64,000 nt of DNA, taken from Trichomonas vaginalis G3. Lineage: Eukaryota; Parabasalia; Trichomonadida; Trichomonadidae. Positions within the stretch are counted from its first letter, which is position 1; each line of letters starts with the position of its first letter. The stretch is taken from NCBI RefSeq assembly GCF_026262505.1, contig NC_067207.1, positions 3,666,252-3,730,251 of the forward strand, read 5' to 3'. Below, piece after piece: positions 1 through 11,854 of the stretch. The position numbers were made by a program, and so were the translations under genes. A model generated the notes under the pieces. That model was not told the origin of the DNA. It saw only the letters and a program-made list of their open reading frames with translations, and did not search any database.

Positions 1-2
1 TT

Positions 3-2321
3 GCTGTACACGATGCTGCAGCTGCAGCTCTTGCAATGCTTGGTAAATATTCCACAGCAATCAATGTAATTTCCGAGCCATTGTCAACTGAATCGAAATT
101 TGTTTCTTTGATGAGAGAAATTTCATCACACATGATACAAGATGAGAAAACATTGATGACTTCTATTAGATTGGGCTTTGAAAGTGATGAACTCGATTCA
201 TGCGCTTATAATCTCCTTCTTCCAATAAGAGATTTCGATCCAGAAAGGAGAGCGAATGATTACAATCGATTAGTGAATTTGTCAACTGTTTTATTGAGAA
301 ACAAAAAAGAACCAACGATGTTCATCAAAGAAAGGACAATTATTGCATTGTCCGCTGCCAAATACAATGATGAAATGTCTAGAGGACACATCTTCGACTT
401 GTTCTCTCCAAACTTAGTCAAATCCATCGATCCGGCCTTCATAAATTGCTTCAGACAAATCACGAACACTCAGCAATTTAATCAAGCAGAAATTGATGGA
501 AATGAACCTCTGTTTTTGATCTCTCCGAAATCGAAGCTCTTCAGATCAATTGCTGGCTATCATAAGAGCGGATTGGTTGCTGTATCCAAACAGTCTATGG
601 AAGAGTTCTCAAGAACAATCACTTCCCAAGTTCAATACGCACATTTGGATGCTGAAGAATGGGCGAAATCATCAACTTTGTTCTACAATTTGTGCGCAAT
701 GAACTTTTCTCATGAACTCCTTCAGTCAGCGATTGGAGGTTACAGCCATGTCTTAGCTTTCAACCAGCTCATCAGTCCTGAAAGAAGATTCGAGGCTTTG
801 GCAAGATTGCTCATTTTAATTCGTGAATCAAAAGTTCAGAATTATATGGAAAATTTGTCACTTTTTGTCAAAGAAAATTCGTCACTTTTTGAAGGTTTAA
901 TGGCATCATTAGTTAAGTTATGCGATGATGACTATTTCTATCAACGCGCATACAGAATTATCGAAGACAACTTGAGCGCAATTGTTGGATTAGCGATGAC
1001 ATTAAACTTGAATTCTCTTTTGGCAAAATTACAAGAAACAAAACAAGGAAAAACCTTGATTTCTTCACATCAACAGATGAACTCCATATTGACAGAACTG
1101 TTCACTGTAGACATCAGATCAAGAGACAGACAAAGAAGATGTCTTCAATTGTTACTTTTGTTGAGATCTATGACAAGTGAAGAAGTTCAATCCGCTTGTA
1201 ATGTTACAGAAAGATCTTCCAACCAAGACAACATCGCCAAAGTGATTGCGGACAGTGGAATAAGTTTAAAGACAACAGATTCACTCCTCGAACTCAAAGC
1301 GAAAGTTGAAAAATCAGACGCTTTGTTACTCGCGAAAGAAATATTAAAAGCAGATGAAACAATTCCGGAAATCGATGCAAAAGTATATCATTTGATACAA
1401 TCAGCCAACCATGTCATAACTTCTGTTGACGAACTCGCACAAGACGTTATAATGCTTACAACAGAAGTTCTTTGGCTTGGCGACAAAGTTTTATCAGTTA
1501 AATGTTTGACGAAAGAAGGAAACTACAAATATTTGCTGATAAACAAATTGGACGTCTTTCCTAAATACGCTGCTGTTGTTGCCTCGCAATCGCAGAACGT
1601 GTTGACAAGTGTTGCTTCCAGTAATTACCAGATGTTCTCGAGACAATTCCCTCCTTCTGTAGCGAACAAAACTGTTTTTACTGGACAATTCGCGATAACA
1701 TTACTCAATGAAAGAGTTACTTCTCTTCGTTCTGTCTATGACACGACATTCAACTGCGAACCATCAACAATGCCATTGCAACATGATGGCTGTTCTTTGT
1801 TAAGACACGTCATTAGTTCTGCAACTCCTGTTGGATATTTACATCATAGACAAAGTTATGTTTCTGCACAAGGATTTTACGGTGCTAGATCTTTGTTGTT
1901 GAGAACTTCTTATCCAGGATTGGAAGAATTAGTTATTTGTCCTGCTTCTGGAGCAATTGTTCCTCATATCTCTGCTTTAGAACAGTCTTCTTCATTCAGA
2001 TTGTCACCAAATATTGTGAGATTGTGTGGCTACAATCCGCCTGGAGTTTTGGCTTTGTCTTTCGCAGCAGCTGCAGGGGCTTTCGTGCAGTCTTACGAAA
2101 CTGTCTGCGCATTGGCAGAGATAATGTCTGAGAAAGGAACACTAGAAGAAGTTGTTGCAGACAGAGAATACCAAATCGAACCAATTTTGAATGTTTCTCC
2201 AGTGGAAGGAAGTGCAATTGGAAGAGAAGAAGCAATACAATGGCACAAAGACGTACAGAAGGTGATTGAAGAAGCTATGACAGAAAAAGGTCAACCAATT
2301 ACTGCTATTCCATGGTTCTAA
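3..2321 (+). CDS. C-terminal part of a large unrecognised alpha-helical protein
   Basis: The reading frame is open at the left edge of the window (an alanine-rich stretch precedes the first ATG at 36), so this is the 3' part of a longer gene. About 770 residues are visible. They are mostly amphipathic helices without low-complexity sequence, as in an alpha-solenoid scaffold; the last 200 residues, richer in Gly, Ser and Tyr, look like a separate folded domain. There is no transmembrane segment, signal peptide, Walker motif or zinc motif. It ends in TAA followed by a T-rich tract and faces the BspA-like gene convergently. I do not recognise the family; a trafficking or scaffold solenoid is a guess from the helical pattern only. 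That it is a real gene is clear from its length and codon use. Confidence 0.8.
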   Translation, partial: AVHDAAAAALAMLGKYSTAINVISEPLSTESKFVSLMREISSHMIQDEKTLMTSIRLGFESDELDSCAYNLLLPIRDFDPERRANDYNRLVNLSTVLLRNKKEPTMFIKERTIIALSAAKYNDEMSRGHIFDLFSPNLVKSIDPAFINCFRQITNTQQFNQAEIDGNEPLFLISPKSKLFRSIAGYHKSGLVAVSKQSMEEFSRTITSQVQYAHLDAEEWAKSSTLFYNLCAMNFSHELLQSAIGGYSHVLAFNQLISPERRFEALARLLILIRESKVQNYMENLSLFVKENSSLFEGLMASLVKLCDDDYFYQRAYRIIEDNLSAIVGLAMTLNLNSLLAKLQETKQGKTLISSHQQMNSILTELFTVDIRSRDRQRRCLQLLLLLRSMTSEEVQSACNVTERSSNQDNIAKVIADSGISLKTTDSLLELKAKVEKSDALLLAKEILKADETIPEIDAKVYHLIQSANHVITSVDELAQDVIMLTTEVLWLGDKVLSVKCLTKEGNYKYLLINKLDVFPKYAAVVASQSQNVLTSVASSNYQMFSRQFPPSVANKTVFTGQFAITLLNERVTSLRSVYDTTFNCEPSTMPLQHDGCSLLRHVISSATPVGYLHHRQSYVSAQGFYGARSLLLRTSYPGLEELVICPASGAIVPHISALEQSSSFRLSPNIVRLCGYNPPGVLALSFAAAAGAFVQSYETVCALAEIMSEKGTLEEVVADREYQIEPILNVSPVEGSAIGREEAIQWHKDVQKVIEEAMTEKGQPITAIPWF

Positions 2322-2554
2322 TTTATTTTATTTTATTTTTTTTTTGTAATTATATTATATAAGTTTTTATTTTATTTATTTGTGTAATTTAAAATATCAT
2401 TATTTGTTTATTTAAGTATTGATATATTATATTTACGATGGGACGATGACAACTATCCTCTTGAACCATGTATGTTTAAATACTGAACATTCAAATATTA
2501 ATATTTATAGATAAAACGATTAGACTTAAATATAATTTAGTATAATTGTAATTG

Positions 2555-2589
2555 TTCATCTTTCTTTTTAATTTAAAAAGAAAGATGAA
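2555..2589. terminator. Perfect hairpin between convergent genes
   Basis: Two 15-nt arms (reading TTCATCTTTCTTTTT on the left) flank a 5-nt AT loop. It sits in the 358-bp space between two convergent genes (2322-2679), which is otherwise AT-rich and empty. It could help 3' end formation of either transcript; this is inferred from position only. Confidence 0.4.
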
Positions 2590-2679
2590 ATAGGCCATGA
2601 TTTCTAATTAATAATGATAATAAATAGATAAATGGTTAGATAAAAATTGAGTTTATTATGGCTGAAATTTAAAAAAAAA

Positions 2680-5529
2680 TTATGGATTTTGCTCATCAAC
2701 TACTTTCCTTTTTTTGATGCATACAAAATATACGATGGTTAAAGTAGTTATTGCCACGACAATGAGAACTAATATTACTGTAAGTACAATTTCAGCAGTA
2801 GTCATACCGCGGTTGAATCTCCAGTAATAATAGTCGGGAAGTTTCGTTTTACAATCCTTATAAGGTTTAGCACTGTAAAATTCCAATAATATCGCTTCGG
2901 AATCGCTGCATATCAAATATGGTTTTACGCTTTCAAAATATTTCATTGACTTTGGATATTTAATAATGGCTGCAGAAATTCCAAGATAAACATTATCATT
3001 TTGTACTTTTTCAGAGTGTTTATTAGTTGAAATTTGTCTTATAGATACAACACCATCTGGAACTTCATATTCTTTTGGTAATGTTCCATATGATGCAATA
3101 ACAATCTTCGTAGATTTTTCGATTATTACATGATCATGTGCTTCAAAATATGGATTTCCAGAATCAATTTCAACTTCAACTGAAGGACTATTATCAAACG
3201 AATTACTCGAAATATTCACAATTGTTGATGGTAAAATAACTTTCTCCAATTTTGGACAATCAACTGCAATCCTATCAATCCAAGTAATTCCATTTCCAAC
3301 TTTAATTGACTTCAAATTCCGGCAATTCTGGAATGGATGTATTCCAAGAAATTGAAGAGAATTAGGAAAGATAACATTCTTTACATTTGTATTTTCGAAT
3401 GCGTTATTATAGATATCTTTCAAATTTTCCGAAAATTCAACGTTTAATGATTCACATTCAGAAAATGCTTTATTATCAATATAAACAACATTACTTAGAT
3501 CTATTGACTTTAATTTAATACAATAATAAAATGCACGATCTGAAATGATTCTTATAGATGATGGTAATTTCACACTGGTTAATTCGGTGGAACTATAGAA
3601 TGCAAACGAGCTTATGGATGTTACTCCTTCTGGAATTACTATTTTCTGGATTTTGCTTTTACCAGAGCACATAGACTGTGGGATATATGTTTGTCCAATT
3701 TTCTTTATTTCAATAGATTTGACATTAGAATATGAAAATGCATTTCTTTTTATTAAGACATTTGTTCCATCAATAATCACTTTTGTAATTTTATCACATA
3801 AAGAAAATGCATATGGATGAATTGAAGAAAAATCAGTAATTGTTATTGTTTTTTCATTATAATTTGGAAGAAATCCTACTAAATGTTTATAAGTGCCGGT
3901 ATTATCTGTAAATTTATATAATAAAATGTTATTATCCATGGTGATATTTTCACCACCGCTTAAAAATTTGAATTCAACATTAATAGTATTAATTAAAGGT
4001 CCAACAATGAAATTACTACTATTTATATTAACCGTTTTTAGATTGGCACAATTTTCGAAAACCATACATTCGCCAGTACCAATAGTAACTTCTTCAATTT
4101 TTGTATTTTCGAATGCATAGTATCCTAAATGAATTCCTGTAAAATCATATTTTCCTTTTAATGCAGTTGATGCAAATGCTGAATATCCAATTGATGTGAG
4201 ATTACTAGTGAAACTTATACTTTCAAGGTTTGTGCAATTTTGGAAGCAATTTTCTGTGATTGATGTAATGCTTCCTAAAATCTCGACACTTTTGAGTCCC
4301 ATGCAACCTTTGAATGTACCATAACTTTTGAGCTGAGATCCTAATTTTAAGCTAGTGAAACCATTACAACCAAAAAATGTTTTCAGATCTAATTGCCAAT
4401 TTTCTGCCATCAAGTCAAATGAAAGTTTCTCACAGAATGCAAATGAACTCCAATCGAACACAATTGCTGCATTATTATTAAAAGTTGCGTTAAGTTTGGA
4501 GCAATATCTGCAGCAGTTATAACCAAATCTAGTTACTTTTTCAAATGTTACAGACTCCAAATTAATACACATTTCAAATGCACTCGTTCCGACTCTTGTG
4601 ATTCCTTTTGCATCAACACTCTTAAGATTTGTGCACATGTATGCAAAATGACTTTCTATGCTTGTTATCGAACTATGAAAAGTAATATTTTCTAGTTTGC
4701 TGCAATATGCACATAGATAGCCTGTATAGAACATGTAATGTCTCACAGCTTTATGTAAATAAATGCTTGAAATAAATGTATTTGCAAATGCATATTGATT
4801 TATTTTTATTTCACTGGTTTGACTATCATCAAATATAATTGATGTTAATGCACTATTTTCAAAAGCATATTTGCCAATCTCTGTGCAATCCTTTGGAATT
4901 GAAATTGAAGTAATACCTGAATATCTGAAAGCTTCTTCACCAATTGTAGTTATTTTTGAAATGTTTATGCTTGATAATTTTCTGCATTGTCTAAATGCCT
5001 GAGCTGGAATACTCCTTAATTCACCTGTTGTAATGGAACTTAATTGGAAGCAATAATCAGCAAATTGACTATTAATATTAATTAATTTAGGTGCGACAAT
5101 TGTTTCTAAATTTCTACACACAAAAAATGCAGCGCCTAAAACGGTTGTAACATTTTTCAGATCAATACTTGTAAATTTGCAATATTGGAAACAAGATTGT
5201 CCAATAGTTTGGATAGTTCCTGGAATTGTAATAGATTTTAGATTTCGTAAATACTCATGATTTAAATATAAAGTATCTCCTGGATATTCATCAATTTCTA
5301 AATTTTCAACCATTAATATATACGGTTCCAGCATATCAAAAACATCCGCATCGGAAATGCTATAAACTATAGTTGTAATTCCATTTTCGATTATTGTTTT
5401 TACAATTTCAGGGGCATTAGCATCATCTACCTCAGAGAATATTAATTTCTTGTCCGAAACAACTGGAGAGCTGCTATTAATTACTTCTTTGGAGAGTAAA
5501 TGACTAAACGCAAGTGCACTTCTCATCAT
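2680..5529 (-). CDS. BspA-like leucine-rich repeat surface protein with C-terminal membrane anchor
   Basis: The 949-residue protein is built almost wholly of LRR_5/BspA-type repeats of about 23 residues: the recurrent pattern is I..SAF..C..L.SI.....V..IG, with many 'AFENT', 'CFQNC' and 'AFYYC' variants from about residue 90 to 840. A hydrophobic segment of about 25 residues near 905-930 is followed by a Lys/Arg-rich tail, giving a single C-terminal anchor with a short cytoplasmic end. This is the layout of trichomonad BspA-like proteins, a very large family of surface and adhesion candidates. No clear signal peptide is visible, which is common in that family. The start is a tandem ATG-ATG with a TCATTTTT initiator-like motif about 15 bases upstream. 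The gene is intact. Confidence 0.93.
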   Translation of the reverse strand: MMRSALAFSHLLSKEVINSSSPVVSDKKLIFSEVDDANAPEIVKTIIENGITTIVYSISDADVFDMLEPYILMVENLEIDEYPGDTLYLNHEYLRNLKSITIPGTIQTIGQSCFQYCKFTSIDLKNVTTVLGAAFFVCRNLETIVAPKLININSQFADYCFQLSSITTGELRSIPAQAFRQCRKLSSINISKITTIGEEAFRYSGITSISIPKDCTEIGKYAFENSALTSIIFDDSQTSEIKINQYAFANTFISSIYLHKAVRHYMFYTGYLCAYCSKLENITFHSSITSIESHFAYMCTNLKSVDAKGITRVGTSAFEMCINLESVTFEKVTRFGYNCCRYCSKLNATFNNNAAIVFDWSSFAFCEKLSFDLMAENWQLDLKTFFGCNGFTSLKLGSQLKSYGTFKGCMGLKSVEILGSITSITENCFQNCTNLESISFTSNLTSIGYSAFASTALKGKYDFTGIHLGYYAFENTKIEEVTIGTGECMVFENCANLKTVNINSSNFIVGPLINTINVEFKFLSGGENITMDNNILLYKFTDNTGTYKHLVGFLPNYNEKTITITDFSSIHPYAFSLCDKITKVIIDGTNVLIKRNAFSYSNVKSIEIKKIGQTYIPQSMCSGKSKIQKIVIPEGVTSISSFAFYSSTELTSVKLPSSIRIISDRAFYYCIKLKSIDLSNVVYIDNKAFSECESLNVEFSENLKDIYNNAFENTNVKNVIFPNSLQFLGIHPFQNCRNLKSIKVGNGITWIDRIAVDCPKLEKVILPSTIVNISSNSFDNSPSVEVEIDSGNPYFEAHDHVIIEKSTKIVIASYGTLPKEYEVPDGVVSIRQISTNKHSEKVQNDNVYLGISAAIIKYPKSMKYFESVKPYLICSDSEAILLEFYSAKPYKDCKTKLPDYYYWRFNRGMTTAEIVLTVILVLIVVAITTLTIVYFVCIKKRKVVDEQNP

Positions 5530-7032
5530 TTAAAAAAATGAATTCCGTTTGACAATTTGAGTAAAAATATTTCGTTTAAATTGTATATGGGTAATTAAAT
5601 AATATTAATTAGCATGGAAATTAAGAATTATAAATTCAAATACCGTTGCACTCAAATAATTTCTATAATGAATTTAAAATCATGGGTCGAATTCTCTGAA
5701 AAATTGTGAGAGAAGTATTCAATAATGGACATGAGATTTTGTGTTTGGTGAAAGATAAATAATTAACATATATCAAAACTAGCATGATATGATCATAAAA
5801 ATGAAATTTATGACCTGATTTTTTTTGAATGAATTCATAATTGAAATTTGAGAGGATAACTATATCTTTGTCTTTTAAGAATTTTGTCTTTGCATAAATG
5901 TTGCTGAATGTTTTTAATTTCATAAAAAATTTACAATTTACAATTTAATATAAAATTCAAAATATTAAAAAACAGGCGAAGAATTCAATTTTTTTTATTT
6001 CATTTAATAAAGAAACAGATATGACAATAAGGTAGACCAAAGTATTATAGAAATTCCCTTAATTTATGAATGAAATATTCAAAAGTCTTAATTCCTTTCA
6101 AAAATGTCAAATTATCCATTGAGACATTCAAGTTTAAAAAAGAGATTTAATAATTAAATGGAATTAAAACAATAAATTTATACGGAATATTTCAGAGTAA
6201 CGTGTTTCTGTTTCCTCTTAAATATCCTGTATAAATTTTATCAAACGTTACAATTTTATGGATATTTTTCAAAAGGTTGTTGAAATTGCCTGTAAAAATA
6301 TACTTTCCATATAGAACTTTCAATATGTATATCAAGATTATAGCTTCAACACTCAAATTCCCAATTGAATAGTGTGAAGTTTTCTTTAGTATTGAATTTG
6401 CCAATATATCTCAATTTTTGATCCATACTGAAATCATTCTTATTGAGTCACCAATATATTGTCTGGTAAATAAAACTTTAATTCACTTTTCAAAATTGAA
6501 TTTTAAGATTCGTTAAAACTTCTCAATTTTGAATAATCATAAATTTCAATTGTTATCAAATACATTAATCGATAAAATATTATGTCCATTAAAAGAGTAT
6601 AAATTTGTACAATGGATGAATTTCGGTTTTTGACGTTGCATCATTTTTGGGGTCTTGAAATTATGATTTTTTTCTTCTCAAGATGGTCAAATCTATTTAG
6701 ACATTTCTTTTATTATCCTTTTTTGATATAAACTTTTCGGTTTATTAGAAAAATTCAATCAACTCAAAAGACTTTGGAAAATATCCAACAAATTCCATTT
6801 TCCACCAGAATTTTGAAAGATTCATGCTAAGAAGTATTCAAAAAGGCCAATTACTATTAAGACAAACATATATTAACATTGATTGTTTTTTTTTTTTGAA
6901 ATTTCGATGAAATCATATCACTAAATCATATTTACCAGAACAAGATGTGATTAATGATATTCCTATTGTACTATTCTCAAAGTCAATTCAAACATCAAAA
7001 TGGAGGAATTAATATTAAATTCATATTTTTTT
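5530..7032. other. AT-rich intergenic DNA, no supported gene
   Basis: Only short open frames without family resemblance are present on either strand (for example about 86 codons on the minus strand near 5663-5923). I see no repeat, RNA gene or regulatory block I can defend. It ends at the left boundary of a transposon. Confidence 0.6.
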
Positions 7033-7875
7033 AAAGGTAACTAAACTCCTTTCGCCGATCCGATTTGCCCCATATTTAAAATATAGCTTGCATATGTAGA
7101 AGAAAAGCTAATTTTGAAGTACGCCCGAAATCCACCAACAGGATTTCGAGTATAGATCCGTATTTTTCCCAAGTGAGCGGGGTATCTCCAATCCCAGCCC
7201 TATCGTCCTCCCAGTGTCAGTTTTCAATATAAAATCCAAATTTTTTTTGAAAATAAAAATTTCGAGAAATTTTTCTGATTTTTTTTCTTTGATTTCAATA
7301 ATTCAAAATAAATTTGGGAGTAAAAAGACACTATTTAATGAAATTCATATGAGTGAATGTGGATAAATACTCTCAAAACATACAATTTATCTATTTTTCT
7401 TTATATTATCAACTAATTAGTGATAATTTTTTTTGAATCAGATTTTTTTTTCATTAAAAACATAATATAAACACAACAATGATGCACACATACGTATCTA
7501 CACATCAAAATATAAAGCGTTTTTTGGTCTGGGCATCCCAACCCAAAATTCTTTAAAAATTGAATAAAATTGAATACTTGGGGCTGGGATACCCATCCCA
7601 AAACCGAATTGAATTTTTTGAATTAAAGAATATATTTATGTATTTATAATATACATGTGATGTGTATAAAAATACTAAATTCTAAAAAAATTCAATTTAT
7701 TCAAAACGTATACTAAGTGATCACTTCATTAGTAGGATCAGCAATCCTACTAAATGGTGAGAACGCCCACTAACTAAAAAGGGAGTCCTTGGAGCTCTTG
7801 ATCTCTTGTCAGTAGAGTTCATAATGAGGCATGGCATCTACTGATTAGAGATCAGAGCAATCCTACCTTACCTTC

Positions 7876-8170
7876 AGGAGCTACAAAGCTCCTAATCGTT
7901 ACGAGAGGGAGCCTTGGAGCTCCTGAAGCTCATCAGCAGAGGCTATTTACCATTTGGGCCTCTTCTGATGAAAGATGCGAAACACGTCTACGAACCAGGA
8001 GCTTCAAAGCTTCTAATCCTTACTAAAGGGAGCTTTGGAGCTCCTGAGTCTCCATCAACAGAGTCCCAGATGGTAAATGTCCTTTGCTGATGAAAGATGC
8101 GAAGCACATCTACGAACCAGGAGCTCCAAAGCTCCTATTCCTTACGAAAGGGAGCTTTGGAGCTCCTGAA
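7876..8170. repeat. Three tandem about 122-bp hairpin-bearing units
   Basis: The motif AGGAGCT.CAAAGCTCC recurs at 7876, 7997 and 8119, at spacings of 121 and 122 bp. Each complete unit contains one hairpin built from GGAGCT/AGCTCC arms and a second built from CATCAGCAGAGG and its complement. The units have drifted by several substitutions, so they are older than the tandem repeats in the Polinton tail-fibre gene. Confidence 0.8.
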
Positions 8171-8289
8171 ACTCCTTTTACTATAAAATATGAAAGTTTC
8201 TTCTGAGTTCTCATCAAATCTAAGACTTCAGAAGAAAGCTGTCCTATCAATGTATACTTACACTCTCATGGACTACAAGTGTACAATTT

Positions 8290-8467
8290 TAAGGCAGAGA
8301 TTATCCGAGGCCTCTCATCAAATGAGGGACCTCGGATAATCTCTACCTTAAGTAGTCAAATAACTTTTCTCACTATTTAGGAACAAAAGAACAAGAGTTG
8401 GAGTACTTTAAGGCAAGATTCTTCCGAAATCTCTCATCGAATGAGAGACTTCGGAAGGACCTTGCCA
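8290..8467. repeat. Pair of related long hairpins
   Basis: Two near-perfect stem-loops lie at 8290-8350 and 8409-8467, each with arms of about 27 nt. They share a TAAGGCA start, a TCCGA block and a CTCTCAT...ATGAGRG apex, so one is a diverged copy of the other. They lie in the non-coding interior of the non-autonomous hAT element. Confidence 0.8.
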
Positions 8468-9563
8468 AATCCTTGAACGCCAATATCCTTGGAACTGAGC
8501 TAGAACCAGGGAGAAGTAGCATACTATAGAGCACGATGGTAATCTCGGAAATGCTTATATCGCCCCAAGCACAATATTTAAGAAGTCTAACTCATATATA
8601 CAAGAAGTCAGGCTGAATAGATATTGTGCATATGGTTTGCAGAACTCTCATGATATTTAAAATTCATGTTATCCCAAAAAGGTGACACTTTGGGTGTATC
8701 GTCCATCCCAGGGATGCAAAAATCACATCACCTTGGATCTATAATTTCGAGCTACTAAAAAGGTACTTTTAAATGTGATTTTTTTTATAAAAAATTAAAT
8801 TTATTTTAAGATCAGACTAAAAACTAATTTTATGGAAAATCTATATCGACAAATTTATTACTTATTGGGTATATAGATTTTTTGATTATGGCGATTATGT
8901 CTGATATGCTTCCAATAAGCCAAAACACATTTCATACTGATTTCTATAAAAGGTATCTTTATTATAGAAGTGTAAGCTATATCTGTTTGTTTTTTTATTA
9001 TAACAAATTCAAAATTCTCTTATAAGGACTAGATGAAATCTGTATTATTAAATCATTAGCTAAATGAAGGTTCAAATAGAAAGTAAATATCAATTTATAT
9101 GATACTGAAACCAAATAGTTCTTTTAATAAAAGATAACACTCTGAAAATTATTGAGTATTTGCAAATCTCAAAAATCTATTGGTGAATTTGGCTCAACTT
9201 TTAAAATTATAACATCCATATCAAATCATAAAAGCAGACAAAAATTAAAGCCAAACCTATCGGCCAATTTTTTTTGATATTTTGATTTTTGAGGTATACT
9301 TTTAAAAGTGGATTTAAAGCACTGATGAAAAAACATTAACTTCTGTCGTTATGATTATTGATTTAGACAATAATGATTTTAATCTTTGATTATCAAAACA
9401 CTAAAGTCATCTTTTTAACATTTGCTTGGTAGCATTAACTCAAGTCTAAAGTACTATTTTATGTGGCACTCTTAGAATTTTTGTATTCATTGTACACGCT
9501 GAAATAGTACCATTAAAGTTATGGCGGACTTTCAAAAAATAGTTTGGTCACCTTTATTTTTTT

Positions 9564-11854
9564 TTTAAGGATACCCTTACATTGCGTAGTTAGAAAGAGA
9601 ATATGATATTGTCATGATTGCTAAAGTTTTAGGCTCCAGAAATGAATATACATCAAACTGAAACAATTGATAAATTGAATGAACTTTTGAGAGGTTCTCA
9701 AATAAAAAAAATTATCTAATTTTTTACAATATTACTATTATTTTATCCACATATGTATATAGAGTAATTTGAGAAAACTTTTAGGAAAAAATAAGTTTAA
9801 TAAAAATCTGAATTTTACTTGTTGTGGGATTGTTATTAATTGACACTCCAGACGTATTACTAATAGTTATGCGTATGCAATTAAAGTATTTCTGATGGAC
9901 AAAATGTGAGATTTATATCAGATAATTCATTTCTACTATTAAGTTATTCATTTATGAGTTTGCACTTATTCGCACTAAATAAATAACTATTAAAAATTGT
10001 TTTAATTAATTGACACCATATAATAGAGTGAATTTTGTTTGATCAAACAACAATAGATGATAGATATAAAGCCAAGAAACTTGCTATTAATATGCTCTAC
10101 TTGCTATTTCAATGTAAGTATGATATTTTCTAAATGTTTCGTTCAGATAACTTAGATATATTAGTCAAAATTTGAAATTTTAATAGCACATATATTAAAA
10201 ATAATTATTATTCATAAAAGATTAATGAAATAGTAAAAAAAATCAATCAAATTATAAAAATACAACATTTAGAAGAATTCTTATTATCCTTCAAAAAGTC
10301 AGTATTTCTGCTGTAATTTTCTACAACATTGTAGTTATTGCACTTTGTCTATGGATTTGTATATATGTTATATATAAATTATATATCTAAACTGCCCATA
10401 AGTGCAATTTTTATATAAATTGTTTATTTCTTTAACAATTTCATATGAAATATGCTTTTTTAAGCGTATCAAAGCTGTGTTCTTAATGTGCATGGATATA
10501 TCAAGAAAAATGTCGAAAAAAATGTAAATTCAAAAATTCACTGAATTTTCACCGTTTTTTGAATTTTGCTACAGCACTAATATTAAATAATACTAAAATC
10601 TTCTGTCTTTGTAAAAGAATAAATTCTGACAAAAAGTGCTCGTTTAAATTTAATGATCATCTGTATGACTAAGTGGTAAAAAGTGTTTATGACCAAAAAA
10701 GGGTTACATGCTTAGTCTATTTTTCTGACAGGATACTCTAGATTTACATGATCTCTATTTCATATCTCCGTTTTTAGATTCTTCGACAGATTTTATGATA
10801 GAAAACCAAGATTAACAAATTTCCGGCATGTTAATGAAGAAATCTGCAGCTACCCTCAATATTATTTCAATAATCAGTATCGTTTCTCTTACAATTTATT
10901 TTTTTCTCAATAATTTAACAAGAAATAACAATACACACTTGGTTTTACGTATAAAAGCTAAGTGTCGAACTTAATCAACTTTACTTACTTAGCAAATGAA
11001 TATTTTTGTGGTTGCGAGTTCTGAATGCTGAAGTTTTAGATTTCTCTATAAATGATATCATTGCACTTACAATGTTGTTCCAGCCTATCGCATAAATCAT
11101 AGAAAATCCAAAAAAAAATAATATAAAGAAAATTCATGTCATGAAGTTCAAAAAATACCGTGTAACATTAAAATTTGTTATGCATAATACATTTTAGCTA
11201 TTATTGATTTTTTTTTAATTTTCGAGAAATTGAATGGTGAGTCCGATAGAGAAATTTTTAAAAACCCTAGTGCCTCATAGAAGTAATTTCCCTCGTCTCC
11301 CATACTTCCAAATGTATGCATATGACATAAACTTTTATGCATTACACAAGTGGCCAATAATATCTATAGAGTAAAAAATTAGAAATTTAATTTTTTTATA
11401 TGATAGTTATATTTCAGATTTGCGAGCGTAACTTTTTTCTCCATGGCATACTTGTTTTAAGAGCAAATGATCAAAATCGTCCTTCAATTATTGAAGGAGC
11501 TGATATCTTTTGAAAATTGAATTGAAAGGGTATTCAATTTTCAAATTTCCTCTCAATTTTGGAAACATATCAACTCTATGAATTAACAATTATGTGCCTT
11601 CACAGTTTATCAGTCATATAAGGTGCTTATAAAGAAAAAAGTTACGCTCGCAAAATATGTTTTTATATAGATTTCACATAAAATAATTATGTAATTTCTA
11701 AAAAGAATATTTTTGTTCTTGAATATTAAAGTGTATTGTAGTTTAAAAAGTTTTAAATATGTTGCTAAAATTTCAGGTTTATAGCTCATGTCTAGCATGA
11801 CTTCTTCGTATGCGCAAAAAATCTGACACGTAAGGGTATCCTTAAAAAAATTAT
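9564..11854. other. AT-rich intergenic DNA, possible eroded element
   Basis: No convincing gene is present. A 14-bp block AAGGATACCCTTAC at the left end (from 9567) recurs as its complement at the right end (to about 11843), hinting at an old element of about 2.3 kb with short inverted ends. No target duplication or coding remnant supports this. Confidence 0.35.

Larger units (their letters stand above)
7151..8743. mobile_element. Non-autonomous hAT-type element (TATAGATC ends) nested in the AAAGGT element
   Basis: It begins TATAGATCC and ends GGATCTATA, with an 8-bp target duplication ATTTCGAG at 7143-7150 and 8744-8751. Its first 0.6 kb and last 0.1 kb match the ends of the autonomous hAT element at 12816-16034, including the leader just before that element's transposase ATG and the terminal block with the CCCAAAAAGGTGAC motif. 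The transposase gene is replaced by about 0.8 kb of structured repeats: tandem 122-bp units and two long hairpins. It is therefore a derivative that can be mobilised only in trans. Confidence 0.9.
7033..9555. mobile_element. 0.92-kb AAAGGT-ended non-autonomous DNA element, interrupted by a hAT-type insertion
   Basis: The outer ends are imperfect inverted repeats, AAAGGTAACTAAACTC on the left and the complement of AAAGGTGACCAAACT on the right. An 8-bp direct repeat ATTTTTTT lies at 7025-7032 and 9556-9563. With the inner insertion (7151-8743) and its duplicated target removed it is 922 bp and matches the uninterrupted copy at 62182-63104 with few differences. It has no open frame of note. The 8-bp duplication suggests mobilisation by a hAT-type transposase, but no coding relative is present. 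Confidence 0.88.

Noticed and set aside
5663-6404. Small minus-strand frames downstream of transposon-free DNA left of 7 kb
   Set aside because: Short, AT-biased, and without motif or initiator; not reported as genes.
9567-11843. A 2.3-kb transposon bounded by AAGGATACCCTTAC inverted blocks
   Set aside because: The inverted match is only 14 bp, no target duplication fits, and nothing coding lies inside; kept only as a note.
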